Shown here in pieces: positions 24,080-37,200 of a stretch of DNA of 64,000 bases. Each line of letters starts with the position of its first letter. Within the stretch, counting starts at the first letter, position 1. The stretch is from Apostichopus japonicus. Its lineage: Eukaryota > Echinodermata > Holothuroidea > Aspidochirotida > Stichopodidae. The translations under genes were made by a program, and so were the position numbers. The stretch spans positions 12,482,001 through 12,546,000 of the forward strand of contig NC_092573.1 in the NCBI RefSeq assembly GCF_037975245.1, in the 5' to 3' direction. The notes beneath the pieces were generated by a model that did not search any database, was not told the DNA's origin, and saw only the letters and a program-made list of their open reading frames with translations.

Positions 24080-27000
24080 ATGGATTCAGAGGTCTTGGAC
24101 AAAAGAAACTTGGATGGTGCCTTAAAAGTGGTAGGATCTTTTGGACGTTTTCACAAAGCTCTGCTTTTGTTGAACGTATGTTTCAATTTGATAACACCGT
24201 GGCTAACTCAAGTCATAACATTCATTGGTGAGACACCACAGCATGTTTGCAAACCGCGAATCGGCGACAACGACACTAGCTATGATGAACCTGTGTTTTT
24301 TAGCACTGTTTCACCTGAGCTATTAACTTGTGAGCGTTATGTTGATCCTGTTTGGCGAAATGAGACTGAAGAATGCACAGATGGATGGTGGTATAGCAAG
24401 GAAACTTACGGCGAAACGATTGTTACAGAGGTGAGTGGATCCATGTGTCTACTATCAATTCTGGGTTCTATAATGTCCTATATACAACTGCAGTGAATTG
24501 CGTACTATTCAGTAAGACGAGATGGTCAGGAATTTGCTGACCATTATCATGTAAAATTGCTCGGCTGTGTAACAAACATGATAATCTCTCACTATTTCTT
24601 CTTTAACTGTATACTTTACACAAGAGCTCTATGACGGTTTATACACATAGTTTTGCAGATGGTCTCTTATAGCCAGGAGTAAATCATGATCGCTTCTCAA
24701 CCTTTTGCTAAAGATCTGTTTTTTCGGCTCAGATACACACTACAAAGTAACTAGCTCATCAGCATTTAGCCGTTTTAAAAGTGTAGTATCTATAATATTT
24801 TCTTTCAAAAGGACTCGTGGTACTCGACGTACCAGCGTCATGATCACACGTTTAATGTCTCGATATAAGGGGACAGACATTAAGAGAAGTACAAGTTGCT
24901 TGGTTTTCCTGCTCAGGCTTTATCATGGGAGACTTTGCTGAAAATAGCCCCGTGACCTTACCATTGTTAGCGAGTAGTTTCTTCGATACATTTGTAAACT
25001 TCAGCATTACATCTTTTTCTCGCTATTTAGTCAAGGCGGGGCCTGGTATTTTATACAGGAGGGTTTTGGATCGGGTCGTTGAAGCCGATTTCAATGTTTT
25101 GACGTCACGTAGTTCATTAGAAAAGATTTATATTTGGACTGTAAAGTAGGTCTATTATAAGGTCTGTACGTAAAATGGTGCTATTGTCAAGCCTTTCAAG
25201 CCTGTTCTTATTTTGTTTTCAGTGATAACTTTATGACACTCTTATTATTATTTACTTCAAAATCAGAGATGTCGAAAAATCAACAAGCTTTACAGAACTA
25301 TTTGGAACTACATCGAATTGAAAACGTGAATAAGTGTACTCACATTTCAGTCTGCGCATTACGAAAAAGTAACATATTTAACTTTAGTATGACATCACAA
25401 GGTGAATACAATCTATTACGCCCATTAAGGTTCAATCAGATACATTTCGTTATATTTTTTTTACTATTTCATAAAATGTCTGTAAACTTTTTTTCCAGTA
25501 AATAACAAAGCGTTGCGTAATTTCTTAATACATTTCGAAAGCTGAGCTAGATGTTTCTTTATTATATTAATGCTGAGCACATTGTTCAAAGAGAAAACAT
25601 ATTTCATAATTTTCATCATTCATTTCCTTCAGTTTGACTTGGTTTGTTCAAAGAAAGGTCTGGCCGATTTGGCGCAATCCAGTATGATGCTTGGAGGAGC
25701 CTTCGGATCAATCATTGCTGGATTAATAGCTAATCGCATTGGCAGACGACCAGTCATCATATGTTCGCTGGCTATATTTGTTGCCAGTGGATGTGCTCTA
25801 ATATTCTCGCCTAATATAGCAGTTTTCATAGCCTTATTTACAATCTACGGAGCAACACAACCTGTAAGATTTCCAAAATTCTACGGATTATGCTACAAAC
25901 AGACAACTCTGTTATATGAATGTTCAAAAGTATAAATTAACAGGGTAATGTTAGGAATTTCTAATTACAGTTCAGATCTACTTTATCGTGAAATATATCG
26001 ATCCTTTATCATCTGTGGTGACAAATATTTAGCAATTGAAATTCACAGGAATACTCGTCAGTATGTAACAACTATTTTCCTTCACCGATGCTTATCCAAA
26101 CAATTGAACATGTTGAGAGTTACGAAAATGGTTACCGTAGTTTTACTTTAGTTGATGAAGGCAGTAATCCGCTTGCTAATATGGTATTTCGTTATATTTT
26201 TTATGATGGGCAGAAGGGGATAAATACAACATTCACCCTTCACTATTGTTTTGAATGCAGGGATTCTGGTCCAACTGCCACATACTTTTATTGGAGTACT
26301 TAGTTCCAAGCAAACGTTCAACGATATCGGCATTCCCGCCATTTTTCCAGTCGTTTGGTTCCGTATTACTTGCGGTGCTTGCATATTTTGTTCGAGACTG
26401 GCGTTATTTACAAGCTGTGCTGATTTCTCCTGCAGTTGTGTTGTTATTGGTCGTTTGGTAAGTATAACTAAACTTACGCGTTCTTTGCTTTTCAAAGAAA
26501 ACCATTAGGAATATCTTGTTTGATTTTTTGTACACGCCATGTTTAATGAACTAGAGCTTAGATTTAAGCTTTCCATAGGAAGAAAGGACGATTAAAGATT
26601 TCAAATCCAGCTTGTCCGAGAACAAGATAGATTAATATCAAAAGTATTCCAGGTCCGAGACATTTAGGTCTAAACTACCATACCTAATAGCTTGAGAACA
26701 GTTTGATCATAAACAGTCAAGCACTATACGTAATGTCAGATTTCACTACGTAACATAATTTAACACACTGTTTTACATACTCACACACTTCGTTTTCTTA
26801 ACTTGGAAGGTTAATACCTGAATCAGCGAGATGGCATATATCGAGAGGAAAGTTTGATAAGAGTGAGGATGTTCTGAAACGAATTGCAGTTATCAACGGA
26901 AAAACTAGTCAGGGTCCATACCTACGTGAATATGTCTCAGATGAGGATATTATTGGCATACTACCAAGTGATACGAATGCACCGCAAAGAACACACTCAG

Positions 27001-30000
27001 AAAGTACAGAACATACAAAATATGGAGCGGAGACATATGACGTAGCAAATGTTTACACCAACCAAGGATTTTCTACAGCTCAAGACAACGAGGTGCCCTT
27101 CCCCTCTGCAAGCCGTACAGACCAAAGCCAAATAAATGATGGAGTATCTGCAAATCATATACGAATATATCAAGAACGTGAATCTAAATTAGTCCAAGAT
27201 GATAAGACTAATGATTCTTGTGAGAGAAAAATTCCTACGATATCTGAAAAAGTGAATGCGGTTTCCTGCGACAGTGACAGCGGAAACTTACGAACGTCAA
27301 AGAAAAGCATTTTAGATGTGCTTAAACCACCAGTGCTATATATAACCCTATCCATTTGCACAATTAGGTACGTTTATCACCGACAAGGTTGATTTGCTTT
27401 ATTTCTGTGAAAACTTGCTCTAAACCCCAATTTCCCCCCTGTCTAAAATGAGCATTTCTCCAACTCTATGCCTAAACTGACCAATCTCCGAAGTCATTAC
27501 TATTACAGTCATTTTCTTATTTTTTTTTTATTTACAGTTAAAATGTAAGTTTTCCTTTAGTGTCTATACTTTTAATTCCGACGTCTTTCTAAAGTTAGAG
27601 AACGACATTAAGTATTTTTCGATATAAAGGAGATGCAGGAGATCATGTGGGTATCGGATACTTCGTTTTCTCCATCTCTTACACCGCCCTGATGTGTGGC
27701 TTACACTGCGAATTCTCCACAAACGCATATTTGACTGGAAAACTGCGAAACGCCATGTTATGATATTTGCTCCATTGGAAGAAAGATATTGTGTTAATGA
27801 ACGTCTGTAGTTAAGTGAATGCATTATAGTGTCGCAGAGGTTATAGCACTCTGAATTCAGTTAGGCGAGTTAGTAAAACGTAGAGAAATGGTTATAGTTA
27901 ATAAGGGGTAAAATCAGAATTTTCAATAGACTGACATTATACATGAGAAATGCTCAATATGTGCAACATTTAACTTGTTTCCTTTCTGAAATATATTTCC
28001 CTTTTTAGTTTTTGATATACTTTAACTCTATCATTTTTTCGTTAGGACTGTATACTTGGTGGTGTACTTTGGTTTTGTTCTCAATACTGGGAATCTCGCA
28101 GGAAACCCTTACCTAAATTTTATTATTGGCGGATTAATTGAAATACCAGCAAGAATCATCCCAGTCTTTTTGATAAAAAGGTATTGACGTATTGAATACG
28201 TTACACAATACAATTTATTTGTGTTTATATATATAACAGCGTTAAGGATCTACTGTGTGTGTAACCATGTTAATACTATATAGTAACAGGTAGGCCTACA
28301 CATAGTAACACATCAGTGACATATATTATCAGTATGTATCTCATACCATAACGAACTATAGTTACGTTATGTTGTCTTCGTTCCTTTCGGTAAGAGAACA
28401 TTGTGTAATAAAAGAGGGACGTCTCTCGGGTTGTATATGTAATATAACAAAATGTGCTACATGACCATAGTAGACAAAGCACACAAATCAAAAAGATATA
28501 TATGAAGATAAGGTTTATATAATAGTCATAAGGTTATGCAGTACAAAGTACTCCTTTGTTGGTAATCTTTCCCATCGTTATGATTCTCATTTAGTTTTTA
28601 AGACTCTAATTACAGTTGTAGAAATTTATTACTGAATGCATTTCCAATATGTATATGAACAAATATTTGATAATGAAAATGTTGTATTCAGAATATATTT
28701 AGTTTTAAAGTATAGTCCCACAAGATTGCCCAAAAAACTAAGCAAATTGGATTGAATCTCAAATCTCTTATCAAAATATGGATCAGCAAAAATAAATCCT
28801 TGTGTTTGAACAGATCTTCATTACTCTAATGGCTGTTAGATATGTACGATCAAAACATTTTAACATAATTAATCACTAACAACATTTTTATAAGGATTCA
28901 CAATTGTCAAAAGGCAAAATATACACTGTCTGTTTGTCACACATCTACTTATAAACTTGACACTTTATTATTTTCTTTATGACAGTGCCCCACTAAGTTT
29001 ATCTTCTATTAATCACCTTTCAAACATCGCTCTATATTTGTATACATTAAAGCAGTACTTTAAATAATGTATTAAAACGTCTGTAAAGGTAGAGCATTTG
29101 GGAAAAAACCCTTTCACCTGATCATGTGTAGTATCTACTCCCTTTCCAAATGACTCGTGATTCTCAGTTGACCTAACAATTTCATAACCATACGGTTACA
29201 TTTTGGATGTAATGGGTCTGGGGTTGAGAGTAGATCACTGAAGTTGTTTGTTTTCCTCCACAGGTTCTGTTTTGTTAAAACTATAATTTAAATGTTTTTG
29301 TAATAATAACGATTTTGCGTTTCTATCTCATTAGACTCGGCGTCAGATTTATAGCATCTATCTTCTTCTTTTTGAGTGCCGTGACATTGGTAGTGATAAT
29401 GCTGCTGCCAGAAGAGACAAGTTAGTGAAATGACTTTAACTTCAACAAATGTAACTGTCTTTAACAACTTCAGGACTAAAAAGTGACACATATGGAGAAT
29501 TTTATTTATAAAACAAACACGAATCTCGCTCTTAAACAAACATTGTTGCAAAAATTGAATAAAAGGGCAAAAAACCATAAGGTTTTTGTCATCAAAGTGA
29601 TGAAATGTGCATTATTTGGTTAACCGTCTCCACATAGATCGATAGTAAGGGCTTAAAATGATGTTGAGTCATTTTTTTCTATTTGAAATACGATCACTTA
29701 TGGAATAATATTCCTTAATGGGAAATATATACCAGTATATATTTATAACAATATATATAGTTCTGTGTATGCTCAGGTCACAAGTTGTCTTTGTGTTATA
29801 AAGTAGCTCTTAGAGATTCAAAAGTTTCTTTGTCTTGGTGGGGGGAACCTTGCTTGGTGTCAGCCTTATGGCTAAGACAAAATTGTCACCATTGTCGTAT
29901 ATTTGGGAACCAATTTGTATGACAAAAATTATTTTGGCAAAACAATCTCAAATTTAAATTCCAGAATTCCAATATTACTGTATTTAACACGTTAAATGAG

Positions 30001-31213
30001 ATGTTTTCTATTTGTTATTTCTAGGTGACGGGAAAAGTCTAGGAACAGTTATAACAGCTGTTTCTTTGTTTGGCCGGTTTCTGGTGACGGTTACAAATGC
30101 TCCTTGCCTCTTGCTGCCGATGGAGCTGTTCCCAACAACCGTGAGGTAAGGTGTGTTTGGAATAATGTTCTTTTGCATATAATAATTGTACGATTAGCCT
30201 GTATGGGACAATGCAAAGTATTTTCGCAATACGATTATCGTTCAAGAACAGCCCCTGCTACTTCACTTCCATGTGCGTCGTTGTTTTGCTACAGAACTCT
30301 TGGAACTGGATTGGCGCAATTCTTTGGTCGTTTTGGTGGATTTCTTGCACCACTTATGTTATATCTTGTGAGTAGTATTTTTTCTATAAATCGACAGAAA
30401 CAAAGAGTTACATATTATTACAATTTACATATCAGCATTAATATGACATCATCGAGCCACATGTGCTTCTACCTTGAAAATATGGAGGAAAAAAGACGGA
30501 GCAAGATTTCGCTTGGAGCAGTTGTTCATCACATGTTACTCATTTGAGCTAAATATGATAGTTGGGTTGTGTTTCCCTCTAAAAATGTCTCACAGTTCTT
30601 TGAATAGTTTGTATATTACCACAACATGCTATAACAGTACATGTATACCCAAAACAAACAAGATTGATCAAGAGGGGGTTCAATTATTTGTCAGGAACAG
30701 TAAGCACATTAGGTTGTGCATATTTAGTTGAGTTTTTAGTTACACTATCAGTAAAGTTTGTACCTCACGTTGATAACAATATAAAATGATGTTCCGCAAG
30801 CTTAAATAAATTAACATGGGTGTAGTCTTGAAGGACACGGGACTTAACATTTAGTTCAGATAATAATGCCGCACCATCTGCCCAATTTCTATTGTAAACA
30901 GATAATAAAGCTAGCATCTACTATATATCTGACCCAGACCTAGATCCCATTAACTTTTATCTGATTGTTTACGGACTTATGCTAGAACTTTCGTAAAAGC
31001 AAATCCCCATTGCTTTTGTCTTTGCAGGATAATATCTTCCCTGGATTTTCATTGATCGCAATGGCAGTGAGCTCCCTAACAGCATCAATTCTAGCATTCC
31101 TACTACCAGAGACCCTTAATGAACCACAACCTGAGACGCCAGAAGACCTTAAAAAGCTTATGAGGAAAAAACGGCGTATTATACCATCCAAACCCAAAGA
31201 TCAAACGAAATAA
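24080..31213 (+). CDS. SLC22-family organic cation/carnitine transporter-like protein, gene B
   Basis: Complete nine-exon gene: 24080-24430, 25633-25863, 26261-26457, 26810-27367, 28046-28180, 29335-29420, 30025-30145, 30295-30367, 31028-31213. The joined frame is open and gives 645 aa. TM1 lies at about residues 25-48. An extracellular loop with several cysteines and NDT and NET glycosylation sites ends in YGETIVTE and FDLVC, as is typical of SLC22. GRRP follows TM2, RDWRYLQ precedes TM6, and PESARW follows TM6. Residues of about 267-430 form a long acidic cytoplasmic loop. Then come GNLAGNPYLNF, ELFPTTVR, a GTG motif and the tail LPETLNEPQPETPEDLKK ending in basic residues. Usual SLC22 proteins have about 550 aa; the loop accounts for the excess. 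Motif A has Asn in place of Asp (ANRIGRRP). The start is the first ATG of the exon. No AATAAA is visible within about 250 bp after the stop. Substrate unknown. Confidence 0.92.
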
Positions 31214-34200
31214 TCTTAATTATTGGTGTTGACAGCATTACAAAGGATGAGGGGTAATGGGGAAATGATAATATTGACCCCATGATTGAGTGATATAGAC
31301 ACACTCTGGACCTATATGGAAGGACCAAGGGCGATTGAATGATTTTTATAACTGAGGGGTGTGGCCCTGGGGTCGTTGAAACCATATAAAGGGGTGTTGG
31401 AGTCTTAAACTGCGATACACAATAGACGTTAAATGCTGAATTCTGAGGCATATTTAGACTATAATTTTGATCTAAAACTTAGCTCTTAACGAAAAGTTTT
31501 GCTTAGAAATGGATTTTTCCAGTGTGCTGGAAAATGGAGTGTACGTACAATGAATTTAACAAATGCCCAGGATGAACATTTTCTTCCCGACTGACGATGG
31601 AAGATGGGGACCGGACCATGCCCCCTTTTCCCCTCTCCACCAGTGCGCACGTCACTGATCTCAACTGATCTTACAAGTGACAACCGAAAGCAGTAATCTA
31701 CGAAAGCTTTATGTATACTATTTCTTGCATCATTCCAAATAGAAAAGCTATTTATTTTTATTCATTTTTAGTATGTTTAATTTCTTTCTGTAAAATGTAT
31801 AAGGAGCACTTAAAATGACACCTATCAGTAAATAGCTAAGGTGATTAACCCATTCCACATTTCGAATGAGAGACAAAAAAAAATTAATTCAAACCTATTA
31901 AGTTTAACATTTTACATTGAAGTATATTGTATTTATCGTTTGATCAATATTTTGGCTGGAACCACGATGCATTTGGACCTTCTCATAATTCACCAAATAC
32001 CTAGAATTAATTTTACGGGTTACGGATTCCGTTAATCAACGTGATACATTATCCACTTCATTTCGTCTTCCACTTCACTGTGCTTATATAGATACCGAAG
32101 TGTCAAAATATATATAATCAGTATGAAATAGTACGATGTGAGTGAGAATGATCAACGTGTAAATGTGAATTATAAAGTACCCCCCCCCCCCTTTAAAATA
32201 ATAATAATAGTAATAATGACAATATTCGAAAACTCAATATCCACGTCTCAAATCTTAAAAGTACACTTTTTTTCTCGTTTCGTAAAAACATTTGCAGAAC
32301 CTACTGAGTCAGGTGGGATTGTGTCTGGCGGTATACACCCAATTTTCTTGTTCAATCATCCTCTACAAAAACGAAAAGCAGTTAACAGCATAACCTTACG
32401 GGTAAATCTAATTATATACCAAATTTTTAGCTTCATGTGGGATAACAAAGTAAATGTGATTTGTAAGCCCTGCTAATCCGCCATGTGGGATTAAGGAATG
32501 GGTTCCCTGTAGCTTCAAGTAGACGCTAAGGTTGACGGATCGTGCCCTGGGGTTGATTACATGTTAGGATACGAAGCCTAAATGACAAATTTACCCCTCC
32601 AAAATAGATGATAGATGATAAACAGTTCCGCTCGGTTTCATGATGATTTATTCCCTCTTTCTAAATCATGTTCAATCAAGCGATAATTATGTAGCCGGTA
32701 CTTAATTACAAATCATTTTGAGACTTTCTAATTCGAGTGATAATTCAGAGCGGTTACGGTATTAGATAAGTATCAGCCTAATATTTTGGGGGAGACTACT
32801 TTGATAAGAGGTTGTATTCGAACTGTTGATCAAATGACAGCACACTTCCAAAAATAGTACTATTAATAAGCACCTTGCTTCAAAGAGCAAATCACAATCG
32901 GGGTCAATATATTTCCAAGAAAAGCACCCGCGTACAAGCATGCCGTCTAGAATTGAACACATGTGGCTACAATCTCATTGTTCTGGAAAATGTAAATGTA
33001 GGTCACTAAGAAACAATTACTAACTTTTTTCTTTATATTTGAGGGTGAGAATTGACTAGTAGACACTCTCCCAGGGATTCATTACATCTAGGGACTATCT
33101 TCGGAGCGGCAACGAGGGAATTAAAGGAGCTCACAGAATAAATGATCTGCATTCCATTATAATATGGTACACTGACGATGCCTCTGAAAGAAATATTTGA
33201 TATTTATTTTATTTCTGCGAGAGGTTTTCAAGAAATAATAAATATGATTGTATTCTTAGCATTTCGTCCCTACCCGTTTTCTTATCATTATTTACTAAAA
33301 TAAAAGCAAATTATAAACCTTCGATGTTTACATATATACATGAATAACATTTTGTAAGTATAGTGGAAATGGAAAAGGTACCAATTGGATATTAAATACC
33401 CACTATAGGCTCTACAAAACTAAACTTCTTCTGGGGAGAGACCCACCGGTTTTCTACCCCTCGCTTTTTCGTAGCTATACGTATCTGATCTACAGTTTGG
33501 AAGGAATTTAAGATCATGTGTTCTATCATAAAGACCAAAGGTACAAGCAATAAAACTGTAAATAAACGTTTTTATTACAAGTGCTATTCAAAAAGTTCTT
33601 TATCATTTCAAACTTCTTTATTTACTATTTGATAGACATGATTGTATTGTTATGACTTGCAGTGCTGGTTACGTTGTTGGGCACAGTGGGTTTGACATGG
33701 AAATGCAGTCAAATGCAGTCAAATGCTATTCTGACTCGAGTAGCATTTCTTTAGACAATGAAAGGACCTTAGATTGCAACCTGTGTGTGTACTTTTCACT
33801 CTCCATAACCACTCTTCTTAGTCATATAACTAAAACGGGTAAAAGCCGCCTTCTACGGTGGATGGAGAATGGAGGGAGTGTATGACGGCGTTGGAAGCTA
33901 TCGAAAAGCGGGTTTACATTAAACCAGCGGGGTTAGGATCTTTCCAAGGCGACGCCATTATGCATATATCATCTGAACGAATAAGCTTCAAGTATGAATC
34001 AATTTGTTTGCTACTAAACAATATTGATGAAATAACGTCTTAAACAGTATCGAGTCATACCATGGACAATCTGTATTCCATTTTTTTTCCATCCCGATAT
34101 GGGGAAATTTTTGTTACTTCTTATAAAGAGATTAATACAATTACACGCAAGGAAGTATATGAAAGTTTGTTACTCAATAAATTGTGTTCATTCATGAAAG

Positions 34201-34246
34201 CGCTCTATCTTGAGACAGACTACAAATGAGTATCAGAATCAAAGGC
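31214..34246. other. Convergent intergenic region between genes B and C
   Basis: It should hold both 3' UTRs. I see a dispersed-repeat fragment (31405-31468), G/C-run-rich transposon-like stretches (31560-31640, 32480-32600), a C run near 32180 and otherwise AT-rich sequence. Open frames at 33652-33885 and 33858-34043 have no family resemblance or splice context. Confidence 0.5.
31405..31468 (+). repeat. Dispersed repeat, copy 1
   Basis: Shares AATAGACG, a central GAATTCTGAGGCATAT-like block and ATTTAGACT with 42126-42190 in the same orientation. Element family and ends are unknown. Confidence 0.5.
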
Positions 34247-37200
34247 TTAGTTATCGTGGCCGTCTTCAGGCTGTTGCTTTCTTGATTTCATGATAAGCCT
34301 CAAATCGGCTACATTTTGCGGTTGTGCAGTTATACGCGTATCTGGTAAAGTTAGGACCAGGAGTGCGGATATCAACGACATAGCAGCCATTGCAATAGAT
34401 GAGAAGAAAGGAACAAAGGCATCCTGAAACGAAAATGAAAGAATGATATGATAATATCTAGTAAAATTAACGAATACGTGTCCGTTCTTACCTAGTATAA
34501 ATTTCCACGTGTATGATCAATAATTTATAGTCTTTCCCATCAGTAAAATTAAAGGAACTATTTTATTTAATGGTGGTAAGTTATATGATCGTAACAATTT
34601 CAATATTGAAATAAATCATTGAATCAGTATAGTCAGTGGATAGTATGGAAACGTAAAGGTGTTGAGATCTTTTGAAAAACTTTGCTGTAATCCATCCTTT
34701 TTTTGTTTTGTTTAAGCGATGACATTGTGATGAGAGCGTGATAATCATCTTGTTGCAATGTGATGAATGGACGAGATTAATAAAGTGATTAATGTTTGTA
34801 TCCTTTTACTACAAATTGTTGGAGTGATGACTTTCAAAGCGTAGTTTATCGTTTATCTTGCGGCAAAATATTCCGTCGGTCTAATATATTGATATTAATG
34901 CAATATATAAATAATCGTTTTATCACTTTGCAGCAAAATTTTGAATTCATCACTTATTAATGTCAGAACAGTTCAATCTAATTTGTTTACAAATTGTAAC
35001 ATATTAAGAGAATAATGAATCATTTTGTTGAAAATTGCTACTATCTTTTCAAAAAGATCATAACATTTTATCGTAATCATACTTAAGGATTTTTCAATAT
35101 TTCTCAATCATACGAAAATGACGAATTTTGACGATCTGCTATACACGTCGATTAAGTGTTTATTTAATTCACTTACCATATATAACATGAATGGTGCCGT
35201 GACACCTCCAATCCGCCCAATACTTAAAGTAAATCCATTTCCAGAGTTTCTGTATAAAGAGAGATATCATGATCAACGTAAAAACAAATAAACATAAAAA
35301 ACCTAATTACAGCAGTACAAATAAAATCATTAAAAAATGTCTAAATCATGTTATCCGAGATCTTCTTCAAATCGCAGGCTTAGGCATCTCAACTATCTAT
35401 ATGAAAACGTGACAACGGCGTCAAAGATGTATCTCTAATTATTATAGTAATTTTAGTAACTAAATCAAAAGTTAGTAGTTAGCTTGACAATTTGCAACAA
35501 CTTGATGAAGTATACTTCATTATTTGTCATTGAACTGCCAGGTGACGAAATTATTGGATATCCAATTTCATCAAAGTCAAGAGTTTTTGCATCGCAGTGA
35601 TGAGTAATTTTTCGCTTCACGTAGTACGTTTCACTACAAGCAGCCTATACAAAAGATACTTTGACATATCGTAATGCGAATTTTAGCAATTCTATGAGTG
35701 TTTTAAGTGTAAAATATGTACTTATGTTGAGAGTAATTCATTATTGCAACAACATGTATAATCATATAATAAACTCGAGAGAGCAATTTATCACTTCTAT
35801 GGACACGAGATAAAAATGTTTTTGATTGAAAAATAATTTGAACTATTTCTGTATTTTGTTGAGATTTAAGTATCAGCATGTCAAAATTTGTTTGGTATTC
35901 AAGTACTGCCATTCGTGAACAGGTTAAAATCTTCGACACAAAAACGTTTCGTATATTTCTCCATTCTTATTGGGGGGGGGGAGGAATTTCCTCGAAAACT
36001 ATATATTTACCTCACCGTGGTAGGGAACATTTCCACGGTTATTAACATTACACCCCCGAGAACTAACGTGATGAAAAATTTGCCAAGTAGAGAGATAGCA
36101 GTCCGTAGTCCATCCAAATCAGTTCCGTTTTCTGTGCAATTAATTTAAAGAGAACAATGTATAGTTTCCAACAAATCAATGAACAGATTGAATATGAAAT
36201 AAATTTAAAAAAATGTCAATTTAAAGGACTGTACAAAAAAAACAGGAAATACATGTATACCGTGCCTTTCAATTTAAAGATAATATTTTACTTTCACATG
36301 AAATAGAATACTGAATACCTGCATTACACCACACTTACTTGTTTCATTCGGTACAAACACCAGTGATGTTAAGCCGAGTCCGCACGCGGTTAGAGCAAAG
36401 CTCATCAGGTACGTACGTCGACCCCTGCATTTGAATAAGTAAAATGAGAAGTAAAATGAGAAATCATCGACAGCCACACTTGAATCAATTACAGTTTTTA
36501 TTGAATATGTTGTATATTTTGCCCAGTCAAATATGTACAGACTCAGAAATGTTGAAGCTGCACTGTAACAGACATATCATTTTCGGATTATTTTCTGAAA
36601 GAACACTGACAATCTACCAGTATTTCGTACGACGTTCCAAATTCTAACGTGTCGTTAAGTACTATATAACAGAGACATGATGCGATACCAATGTTCTACA
36701 GTCAACTTAACATCCTTCTGACGCAGATCAATAATTTCACTCAGCCCCATCTTCCCCGCTCCCTCCCTCCTTCCCCGTAGGTATGAACATTTCATTTTGT
36801 TCTAAATGTGAGATTGACTTAACATAACATTTTACATTTTTGATCACCGTAGGCCTATAATTCACGCGCTAATATTGAGAGAAAAAACCTCACCATTTAT
36901 AAAAGAACGGCGACAATATTCTAGCGGGTACTTCGGCAAGGGCGCTGTAAAAGAAATTTAAATAGGGATTTCCTGCTAATCGTCCTGTACTTAGTGCAAA
37001 CCCATAGTACACCAAGGTGTAAGAAAATCTAGAGAAAAAGATGAAAAGAAAGGATAAAAAGAAATATTCGCATCATCTCTCTCACATTTAAGTTTCTTGA
37101 GAAAAGTGCATGTCTGTTGTGAATGCATAGCGACAATTAATTTAAAAAAAAAATAATATTAAAAAAAAAACTTATCCTTGTAATTCTATTCTTCTGCAGG

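Noticed and set aside
30104-30547. 147-residue frame over gene B exons 7-8
   Set aside because: It reads exons and intron 7 in a wrong frame; the paralog-supported exons explain the region.
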